From REEB95 sp963810055 (lineage in GTDB: Bacteria; Pseudomonadota; Alphaproteobacteria; ATCC43930; CGMCC-115725): a stretch of DNA of 64,000 nucleotides. The stretch's first letter is position 1; the number at the start of each line of letters is the position of its first letter. Location of the stretch: contig CAWEME010000035.1 of assembly GCA_963810055.1 (NCBI GenBank), positions 1 to 64,000 on the forward strand, given 5' to 3'. Positions 57,986 through 64,000 of this stretch are shown one piece after another. The notes below the pieces were generated by a model that saw nothing but the letters and a program-made list of their open reading frames with translations, ran no database searches and was not told where the DNA came from. A program made the translations under genes and the position numbers.

Positions 57986-58762
57986 ATGAGAATTAGCATT
58001 CAAGGCTTAGGACTGCGCTTTCACCAGGGCGTTGAAGCTCTCAGGGATGTTAGCTTCGACGTTCGGAGCGGCGAATTCGTGGCCCTAGTTGGCCCGAGCG
58101 GCTGCGGCAAGTCCACGGCGCTGAATGTTATGGCGTCGCTAATCAGTCACGATGAGGCGGATATCTCGGGAGTCATACAAGTCGACGGTGTGGACATCAG
58201 AGAGCGCGCTGATTGGAATCAAAGTCTGGGATATGTTTTTCAGCGAGATACGCTTTTCCCCTGGCGCACGGTGCTCCAAAACGTGGAAGCAGGCCTTGAA
58301 ATCCGCGGATGGAAGAAATTGGAACGTCGAGATCGCGCGCAGGAGCTCATCAACCTTGTCGGGCTAACAGGATTCGAGGATTATTTCCCGCATCAGATTT
58401 CCGGTGGAATGCGACAGAGAGCCTCGCTCATCCGCACGCTGGCATACGATCCACAGATTATTCTCATGGATGAGCCATTCGGCGCGCTGGATGCGCAGAC
58501 CCGACTGATCCTCCAAGCCGAGCTGATCCGGATTTGGGCCGCACACCGCAAAACGATTCTTTTCGTCACCCACGATCTCGCCGAGGCCGTCACGCTCGCT
58601 GAGCGCGTCATCCTTTTCTCCAAGCGCCCTGGGACTGTCAAGAGGATCTGCGAGGTGCCGTTTCCTCATCCCCGCGATCCGTTTGAGCTTCACGGTTCAA
58701 AGGAGTTCGCCGAGTTCCACGCAAACCTCTGGCGAACCGAAAGCAAGGAGTTCCGTCCATGA
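57986..58762 (+). CDS. NitT/TauT-type ABC transporter ATPase
   Basis: A 258-residue ABC ATPase: Walker A GPSGCGKS, Q-loop QRDTLFPW, signature SGGMRQR and Walker B ILMDEPFGALD, H-switch THDLAEA. The L-F-P-W Q-loop motif is typical of nitrate/taurine/aliphatic-sulfonate importers. Its stop overlaps the permease start. Confidence 0.93.
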   Translation: MRISIQGLGLRFHQGVEALRDVSFDVRSGEFVALVGPSGCGKSTALNVMASLISHDEADISGVIQVDGVDIRERADWNQSLGYVFQRDTLFPWRTVLQNVEAGLEIRGWKKLERRDRAQELINLVGLTGFEDYFPHQISGGMRQRASLIRTLAYDPQIILMDEPFGALDAQTRLILQAELIRIWAAHRKTILFVTHDLAEAVTLAERVILFSKRPGTVKRICEVPFPHPRDPFELHGSKEFAEFHANLWRTESKEFRP

Positions 58763-59544
58763 AAAAACAGCGACACATCACGTTAAAACGATTGCTCTTT
58801 ATTACTATTTTGGTTCTCATTTGGGAGGCATCGACAGGCGGCTTCGATTTACGCTGGGAAATCTTCGAGCCCATGCTGCTAGCCCGGCCTTCTTTAATTG
58901 CCGTTGATCTTGTGGCCTACGCCCAATCCGGTCTCTTGCTAATCGACGCGCGGCAGACTCTACTGGAAGCCTTTCTGGGTCTCCTTTTTGGAATAATCGG
59001 CGGCGTCACGATAGGAATTCTCTTGGGATACTGGAGGACAACAGCTGCCATTCTCGAGCCCGTTATGATCGCAATGAATTCCCTTCCACGTATCACGGTT
59101 GCCCCCATTTTGATGATCTGGTTCGGCCTGGGAATGCCCTCAAAGATATTACTGAGTTTTTTTACGGTCTTCTTCGTGATCTTCTTTAATACCTACGCTG
59201 GCGTGAAATCGGTCAGTCCCGATCTGGTTAAAGCAGTCAAAGTCATGGGGGGCGGGCCGCACAAAATAGCGCGAATGGTCGTCATTCCTTCAGTTTGCAG
59301 TTGGGTCTTCGCCGCCTTGAGAACCAGCGTGAGTTTCGCGCTCACGGGAGCGGTCGTAGGAGAGTTTGTGGGGTCAACCAGCGGCCTGGGTTACCGTATG
59401 CTGCTAGCCACAGGGTTGCTCGATACGCCTCGGGTTTTTGGGATCATGCTGATCCTGATGGCGGTCGGGACTTCGCTGGTGACGCTTACCAGCCGACTGG
59501 AGCGTTATCTGCTTCGCTGGAATCCTGGGTTCGCGGGAGTTTAA
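58759..59544 (+). CDS. NitT/TauT-type ABC transporter permease
   Basis: A 261-residue permease with six hydrophobic segments and the EAA-loop region (KAVKVMGGGPHKIARMVVIP). It pairs with the preceding ATPase (ATGA overlap). Belongs to the SsuC/TauC/NrtB group. Confidence 0.92.
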   Translation: MKKQRHITLKRLLFITILVLIWEASTGGFDLRWEIFEPMLLARPSLIAVDLVAYAQSGLLLIDARQTLLEAFLGLLFGIIGGVTIGILLGYWRTTAAILEPVMIAMNSLPRITVAPILMIWFGLGMPSKILLSFFTVFFVIFFNTYAGVKSVSPDLVKAVKVMGGGPHKIARMVVIPSVCSWVFAALRTSVSFALTGAVVGEFVGSTSGLGYRMLLATGLLDTPRVFGIMLILMAVGTSLVTLTSRLERYLLRWNPGFAGV

Positions 59545-59574
59545 TCGTAGTGTAACCGTAAGGGAGGAACGCCT

Positions 59575-60612
59575 ATGCAATACTATCAATCCTTCACGAG
59601 TTGCTTAGTGGCCCCGATTGTGTTGATGGCGTTGATCTGTGCAAGCGGAAACAGCCACGCGCAGGATATTAAATATAAACTCAAGTTGCCGACTGAAGTC
59701 TCCTATGAGCTAAACCTGCCGAGTTTGGTGGCCTATGCTAAGGGCTATTTTACCGAAGAGGGCATCGAAATCACCGACTTCGTGTTGGGATCGGGCGGCA
59801 TCCAGCGGACCGGTGTGATCGCCAAAGAGTACGACATAGGCCTCTTTGGATTCGTGCACGTTCCGATCGCGCGCATCGCGGGCTCGCCGTGGAAGGCAAT
59901 TCTCTCCACGCATGACCTGGAAATCTTCAGCCTGGTCGTGCGCAATGAGCTCAAGGATAAGGTAAAGACGGTCGCCGATCTTAAGGGAATGAAGGTAGGA
60001 TTCTCCACACCAGGAGCATCTGCTTGGGAGATTGGGAGCGTTTTTCTCAAGAATGCCGGGCTAGATCCGGAAAAGGACATCGAATACATCGCGTTGGGAG
60101 GAAATCCGGCAGTGATCTACACCGCGCTCAAAACGGGAAAGGTGGATGCCTTCGTTTCCTGGGAGCCCACCACGACCCGGGTAATCGAGGATGGCGTGGC
60201 CTTCCCCCTGATTCGAATATGGGATCCTCAAGAACACAAGAAATACATTGGGGAGAAGGCGCTTTCTCTGATGCTCATTACCCGCGAGGACGTGATCCAG
60301 GCCAAGCCCGATATGTTACGGCGACTGGTTAATGCGCATAAAAAAGCGCTCGCCTTCATCCGGAACTCCAGTGCAGCAGAGATTGCGGATGTGGTGCTCA
60401 ACAACCCGAAAACCGCCGATCAATTCCAAGGGCTAAGCCGGCCTCTCGTGATCAAAATAATCGATCGCATCAAACCTGGATTCGGGGATGGATGCCTGAG
60501 CCGCTCCGGCTTCGAGACGGAGATGAAACTAGCAACGCAATACAAGCTCGTTAAGCAAGCCATCACTTTCGAGGAGTTCGCGGATCCAAGCTTTGCGGGC
60601 GCTTGCCCGTAA
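59575..60612 (+). CDS. NMT1/SsuA-type periplasmic substrate-binding protein
   Basis: A signal peptide (cleaved near SHAQD, about residue 30) precedes a two-lobe SsuA/THI5-like fold (SYELNLPSLVAYAKGYFTEE, GVIAKEYDIGLF, VGFSTPGASAWEIG, VDAFVSWEPTT). It binds the import substrate, likely an anion or small aromatic/sulfonated compound; identity unknown. Last gene of the cargo, 30 bp after the permease. Confidence 0.9.
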   Translation: MQYYQSFTSCLVAPIVLMALICASGNSHAQDIKYKLKLPTEVSYELNLPSLVAYAKGYFTEEGIEITDFVLGSGGIQRTGVIAKEYDIGLFGFVHVPIARIAGSPWKAILSTHDLEIFSLVVRNELKDKVKTVADLKGMKVGFSTPGASAWEIGSVFLKNAGLDPEKDIEYIALGGNPAVIYTALKTGKVDAFVSWEPTTTRVIEDGVAFPLIRIWDPQEHKKYIGEKALSLMLITREDVIQAKPDMLRRLVNAHKKALAFIRNSSAAEIADVVLNNPKTADQFQGLSRPLVIKIIDRIKPGFGDGCLSRSGFETEMKLATQYKLVKQAITFEEFADPSFAGACP

Positions 60613-60731
60613 TACTACGTAGGGCATATCTTTACGTCCAGGATGAGAGCCATAGGTATACGCCTACGGCGGCGGACCGTTCTTTAGGTTTCGCATTGCT
60701 CGCAAACATGGAGAGCCAGGGCTTTAAGTCA
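60613..60731. other. Sub-terminal region of the casposon
   Basis: No gene; runs from the end of the cargo operon to the right terminal repeat. Confidence 0.4.
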
Positions 60732-60834
60732 TACCCTTCTCAAAAGAACAGACCGCTCATCGCGCCTGAAAGCGATAATCGGCTTGCGGGGTGTTGTCAA
60801 AATTGTGCGAGTTTCCGGACTTGTTTTATCCCCC
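60732..60834 (-). repeat. Casposon right terminal inverted repeat
   Basis: Reverse complement begins GGGGGATAAAACAAGTCCGG and aligns with 43091-43192 with a single gap. Confidence 0.93.
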
Positions 60835-60848
60835 TACTCAGATTAACA
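60835..60848. repeat. Target-site duplication, middle copy
   Basis: TACTCAGATTAACA, shared between the casposon's right end and the left end of the second element. Confidence 0.95.
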
Positions 60849-61004
60849 GGGGGTACACGGCTGCCCCCTAAACCTGACAACCTTTGACCGCTCAAGCGGT
60901 GTTTGCAGGGGGTTCCGGTCCCGACTCAGGGGCGCAGTCGCGACTTGAAAAGGCTGTTCTATAAACCTGACAAGGTTTGACCAAAGGGCAGAGCCGTTAG
61001 GCCC
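60849..61004 (+). repeat. Second element, left terminal inverted repeat
   Basis: 156 bp, identical to the reverse complement of 63664-63819; contains at 60962-61004 the 43-bp sequence found near the casposon left end. Confidence 0.93.
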
Positions 61005-61049
61005 CTGCCCGTATTCACCGAGATTGGATTAGTCGGCTACTTCCGCAAG
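61005..61049. other. Spacer between terminal repeat and first gene
   Basis: Short region downstream of the gene at 61050-61508; no feature seen. Confidence 0.3.
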
Positions 61050-61508
61050 TTAAGTTTGGGTGATTTTTGCATTACCAGTGATGGTGATCCCGGCACCCTG
61101 ACCAACATTAATCCGCGTTCCCGCAGAGCGGAGCGACGTGTTGCCCTCAATCTTGGTGGTGCCGGTAGCGGTTGCGCCGCCACCTGTAACGAGGACTTTG
61201 GCGGCTACTACAGCGTTGCCAATCGTAATTTGGCCGTGCTGGTGATCAAATTTCACACCATTCAAAGCGGTGATGATCGCTTGGTTGATTGCAATTTTCC
61301 CAGTTTTTGCCTCGGCGACGATGACGCCAACCGCTTCACGGAAGACCTTTTCGGCCTCATTCATATCGCCTGAGGCTTGAGCCGCTTCGGCCCTTCTCGC
61401 CAAATCGGGCCTGGTTGACTGTACGTATGCAAAGGCCCTTTTCAGGGCCTCTTTGGAGGCATCGAATGTGGCGTGTGCCGCTAGGGCAGTCAGGAAGTGT
61501 TCAAACAT
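61050..61508 (-). CDS. Unknown protein with helical N-half and beta-repeat C-half
   Basis: A 152-residue protein: a helical region (ALKRAFAYVQSTRPDLARRA, ASGDMNEAEKVF) and a Gly/Thr-rich C-terminus (QITIGNAVVAAKVLVTGGG, TTKIEGNTSLRSAGTRINVG) that resembles beta-helix-type repeats. No family is recognised. A ribosome-binding-like AAGGGAT precedes ATG 61508. Only autonomous-looking complete gene near the left end of the second element. Confidence 0.65.
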   Translation of the reverse strand: MFEHFLTALAAHATFDASKEALKRAFAYVQSTRPDLARRAEAAQASGDMNEAEKVFREAVGVIVAEAKTGKIAINQAIITALNGVKFDHQHGQITIGNAVVAAKVLVTGGGATATGTTKIEGNTSLRSAGTRINVGQGAGITITGNAKITQT

Positions 61509-61720
61509 CGGGAATCCCTTTTCATCCAAAAATGCCCAACGGCATAATGCAGATATGGGCAGGACCATGCCCTTGTGCAACTGCTACCTAATGCCAGATC
61601 GGCTTCCCTCATGCTAAGCCCCCAGATTGTTGGCTGAGCCTTTAGGGTTGGTAGTTGTCACTTTTGGCAACACCACCCTTCTCTTTTGTGGATGTGCAAC
61701 CAATCAATCCGAGCTATCGG
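61509..61720. other. Intergenic region with a decayed small frame
   Basis: Near 61690 a minus-strand frame VVLPKVTTTNPKGSANNLGA ends after 20 codons. It resembles the start of the small ORF at the casposon left end. Confidence 0.3.
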
Positions 61721-62137
61721 TCACAAATTGACGGATATGATTTCTGGTTCAATTTTTCCGTTTTCGGCTTGGGCTTCTTTTTTTGTTCTGCCGGGTTGCG
61801 GGAAGTTGATTAGCAGCCCGTGTTTTATGCCCAGGCAATTCATATAATTTCTAAGTTGCTGTTCTTCTGGAGGCCCTGAATCCTGCTGCGAAGCTTTTAG
61901 CTCAAGGATGATTTGTTCCGAATCTGCTCCAACAAGGATGTCTAATTTTTCGAAGCCGATGAAGTGGTCCTCGTATTTTAGCTCAATAACTTTTTGAGCC
62001 TGAAATTTAATTCGCTTTAGACGAAGCCCAACTTCCATCGCTTTCTGATACGCCTCTTCGGAGTGTCCAGAGCCAATCGTGCGGAATATATCGCGCGCGA
62101 TCTCTTTAATCTGTTTCACTAGCTTGGTTTCTGCCAT
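61721..62137 (-). CDS. GxxExxY protein (PDDEXK-type fold)
   Basis: The 138-residue protein has the family's name-giving motif in GSGHSEEAYQKAM (G-H-E-x2-Y), conserved D-x-L in FIGFEKLDILVG and E-L-K in IILELKAS, the latter like a PDDEXK nuclease core. The family is predicted to cut nucleic acids; function unproven. Codon use is AT-richer than the chromosome. Confidence 0.85.
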   Translation of the reverse strand: MAETKLVKQIKEIARDIFRTIGSGHSEEAYQKAMEVGLRLKRIKFQAQKVIELKYEDHFIGFEKLDILVGADSEQIILELKASQQDSGPPEEQQLRNYMNCLGIKHGLLINFPQPGRTKKEAQAENGKIEPEIISVNL

Positions 62138-62172
62138 GCCCCATCCTCCCCCGCGTTAGTTTTGCGTAAGCA

Positions 62173-62619
62173 CTAGAGGGTCTCGACAGAAAGGGATTGA
62201 ACATAAGGCTTCAAGGCTTTCTCAAGCTTAATCATGGCTTCAGCCATCGCAGCGGAAACCGCTGGCCATTTTTCTTCGTCTTTCCAGCCGCCAATTGTCA
62301 GTGATTTGCGTATTCGGCTCGCTCTCTTGTTATCGAGACGTTCCCAGTCCAATGGGCCACCGAATTTATCTTCAATATCTTTTTTACTGTTATGGAGAGT
62401 GTCGAAGATATTTTTGTTATCTTCATCCGCGCCTTTGCCACGGTCAATGTAAAGCTCCACACCGGCTTCAGCCCAATCAGCATCATCTTCCGTGTGGGTT
62501 GTTTTTGTCGGTGATTTTTCTTCGTGTTTATTCGGATTAATCCCCCAATTCATGGGCTTTAATTTGACGGTCGAATTTCGACCGTCATTTTCAAAATGGG
62601 GGATCAAATTCGTATGCAT
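62173..62619 (-). CDS. DUF4268-like protein
   Basis: A 148-residue product whose C-terminus (FGGPLDWERLDNKRASRIRK) resembles the end of DUF4268 proteins, often next to nuclease-like or restriction-type genes. The N-terminal part expected of full-length members is missing or diverged. Adjacent to the GxxExxY gene on the same strand. Confidence 0.65.
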   Translation of the reverse strand: MHTNLIPHFENDGRNSTVKLKPMNWGINPNKHEEKSPTKTTHTEDDADWAEAGVELYIDRGKGADEDNKNIFDTLHNSKKDIEDKFGGPLDWERLDNKRASRIRKSLTIGGWKDEEKWPAVSAAMAEAMIKLEKALKPYVQSLSVETL

Positions 62620-62943
62620 GAAAAATCAATTCCCTGTTTGGGCAATCCCAATTTGAAATGCCCCAAATTGAATTCCACCATGCGAAATTCCAATAAATTG
62701 GGGGATTTCAGGGAGTGAGCCTCCGGTTATCTTATTGATTATTATAGGGAAATTATAATTCTGGATCAAATCTCCCAGCCGGTAAGGCTTTCGAATCACT
62801 ATTGAATCTCGTGAATTTCGACGGCCCGGGACAATAATTTTGTGGATGAAATGTCAGGGGCTATCAGTTCGCTTAACTCATATGTTCTTTGTTTGTTCTC
62901 ATGCCCAACTCCGCGAACGGGGCTTTTAGTGAAATAGGGTTTT
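62620..62943. other. Intergenic region with the shared module
   Basis: No gene in this 324-bp stretch. It includes AT-rich repeats (62640-62700) and the module at 62690-62812, and probably the promoter of the polymerase gene. Confidence 0.45.
62690..62812 (+). repeat. Non-coding module shared with the casposon
   Basis: Homologous to the reverse complement of 52551-52680, roughly 68% identity over 85 ungapped positions. Confidence 0.7.
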
Positions 62944-63831
62944 ATGCGCAAGCCGGAGACAATCGAAAAAATCTATCTCGACTTCGACGGCTTCTTCGCA
63001 TCCGTGATGCAACAGGCCATGCCGGAGCTTCGGGGAAGGCCCGTGGGCGTGATTCCCTTTGAAACCTCGGCGGCATACTCAACGGTCGTTATCGCCTGCT
63101 CGAAAGAGGCCAAGGCGGCGGGCTGCAAGAACGTCATGCCCGTGCCGGACGCATTGAAGATTTGCCCCGACCTTGTGCTTGTCACGCAGAGACCTGACCT
63201 ATTTCGTCGCGCTCACAATGTACTGCTCAATGAGATTTACTGCGAAATACCCATTGAGACGGTCAAGTCCATAGACGAGCTAACGTGCAAGCTCGACCCG
63301 TCAGGAATTGCCGAGCCTGCGGCTCTGGCCGGACGGATAAAGAAACGCATCCGCCAGAACGTCGGCGAATACATCACTTGTTCAATCGGCTTCGCCTCGA
63401 ACAGGCTGCTCGCCAAGATTGCTTGCAAAATCGACAAGCCGAATGGCGTGACAATCTGGCGGCCCGAGCAGATGCCGGAGCCTCTGTTCGTACTGCCCTT
63501 GTCGGCCATTCCGGGTGTCGGCAAGCGGATGGAACTGCGCCTCAACGAAGCGGCTATCACAACAACTCGTGACCTTTGGCATACCCAGCCGAAACAGCTT
63601 CGTGCGCTGTGGGGCAACGTCAACGGCGAGCGCATGTGGTACGCCTTGCATGGCTACGGGGCAGGGCCTAACGGCTCTGCCCTTTGGTCAAACCTTGTCA
63701 GGTTTATAGAACAGCCTTTTCAAGTCGCGACTGCGCCCCTGAGTCGGGACCGGAACCCCCTGCAAACACCGCTTGAGCGGTCAAAGGTTGTCAGGTTTAG
63801 GGGGCAGCCGTGTACCCCCTACTCAGATTAA
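62944..63831 (+). pseudogene. dinB: Y-family DNA polymerase (DinB-like), truncated
   Basis: The first ~240 residues are a Y-family polymerase: IEKIYLDFDGFFASVMQQAM (motif with catalytic D), SKEAKAAG, KSIDELTCKL and ITCSIGFASNRLLAKIACKI, then a helix-hairpin-helix (AIPGVGKRMELRLNEAAI). At YALHGYG the frame enters the element's right terminal repeat. Its last ~55 codons are therefore repeat sequence and it stops inside the 14-bp target duplication. The little-finger domain is missing, so the gene is probably non-functional or altered. The start ATG 62944 follows the AT-rich shared module. Confidence 0.85.
63664..63819 (-). repeat. Second element, right terminal inverted repeat
   Basis: Reverse complement identical to 60849-61004; encodes the artificial tail of the dinB-like frame. 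Confidence 0.93.
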
Positions 63832-63833
63832 CA
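63820..63833. repeat. Target-site duplication, right copy
   Basis: TACTCAGATTAACA followed by GGGAATT, which mirrors the AATTCCC before the left copy. Confidence 0.95.
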
Positions 63834-64000
63834 GGGAATTATTTCGAGCTATCAGGGAAGCTGCCGACGTGAACAGGGAATTTACCGAACTGATCACGGA
63901 CGCTCTGCGAAATCCATCCTGAATCAGGTTTTCACTAACGACAAGACTCAGATTGCGCCCAAGCTGAATTGTCGCTCTTTGTCTGCCTAGCTTTTCCGCG
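63834..64000. other. Chromosomal flank right of the elements
   Basis: Contains the GGGAATT half-site, a further AACAGGGAATT unit at 63871-63881 and, at 63910-63934, a 25-bp sequence nearly identical to 10642-10666. No gene seen. Confidence 0.4.

Larger units (their letters stand above)
43091..60834. mobile_element. Casposon (Cas1-encoding self-synthesising transposon)
   Basis: Evidence for a complete element: terminal inverted repeats 43091-43192 and 60732-60834, flanked by a 14-bp direct duplication TACTCAGATTAACA, plus the casposon gene set inside: cas1, family B DNA polymerase, HNH nuclease, and HTH proteins. Casposons are known mainly from archaea and some bacteria, integrate through Cas1 and make 14-15-bp duplications. 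No cas2 or CRISPR array is present. The core module (45.9-54.1 kb) is followed by a metabolic cargo (54.2-60.6 kb) and preceded by small genes and a pilin. Base composition is less GC-rich than the host. Confidence 0.93.
60849..63819. mobile_element. Cas1-less element sharing the casposon target
   Basis: A 2971-bp element with 156-bp terminal inverted repeats (60849-61004 and 63664-63819), identical as far as I can read, starting GGGGGTACACGGCTGCCCCC. It is flanked on both sides by the casposon's 14-bp target duplication. It carries an unknown beta-repeat-like gene, a GxxExxY protein, a DUF4268-like fragment and a truncated Y-family polymerase, but no integrase. Its ends share only the GGGGG start and a TGACAAC word with the casposon. 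Identical targets and duplication length suggest the same integration machinery, perhaps the neighbouring Cas1 (inference). Confidence 0.85.

Overview
The window is a GC-rich chromosomal segment, most likely from an alphaproteobacterium. This is inferred from FixK/FNR-type regulation, DUF3775, a PAS_5-type protein, an Flp pilin and GC-rich third codon positions; no rRNA or tRNA gene was seen, so the taxonomy is tentative. 

Region 1 (1-6.2 kb) is a redox module: a membrane histidine kinase with two covalent-heme motifs in its periplasmic sensor (cut by the left edge), two receiver-domain response regulators (one carrying a duplicated membrane hairpin), a membrane-anchored nine-heme cytochrome c, a cytochrome b561-type subunit and a HemG-like flavodoxin. 

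Region 2 (6.3-37.5 kb) is a stress/low-oxygen island resembling the mycobacterial DosR dormancy regulon in content: nitroreductase, extra FtsH, a FixK-type Crp/Fnr regulator, SDRs and an old yellow enzyme, glutamate dehydrogenase, USP and Lon-like protease, DUF155, DUF3775, a lone GroEL, NAD salvage (pncB-pncA), a fused acyl-CoA synthetase/acyltransferase, DUF1059, L,D-transpeptidase, lipoprotein, PRPP synthase, hydrolase-phosphoribosyltransferase, DUF2267, an APH/AAA protein like Rv2004c, PEBP, BON, RtcB-archease and an HPF-cold-shock fusion. Thirteen TTGATNNNNATCAA-like palindromes lie in the promoter regions, so one FixK/FNR-family factor, plausibly the one encoded here, may control most of the region. 

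Region 3 (37.5-42.8 kb) holds a Tat-exported molybdenum aldehyde oxidoreductase of PaoABC type, a nitroreductase-fold protein and an orphan gene. 

Region 4 (43.1-63.8 kb) is the main discovery. It contains a 17.7-kb casposon (43091-60834): about 102-bp imperfect terminal inverted repeats, a 14-bp target duplication TACTCAGATTAACA, a Cas1 integrase, a family B DNA polymerase, an HNH nuclease, several HTH proteins and a ParB-like protein. It also carries a LysR / ornithine-cyclodeaminase-like / CoA-transferase / ABC-transporter cargo and a 149-bp MITE. Directly abutting it is a second, Cas1-less 3.0-kb element (60849-63819) with 156-bp perfect inverted repeats, bounded by the same 14-bp duplication. 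There are thus three copies of the target sequence. The two elements share a non-coding module and a 43-bp repeat. The second element looks like a non-autonomous element that used the same integration site and perhaps the casposon's integrase in trans; the trans mobilisation is inference.
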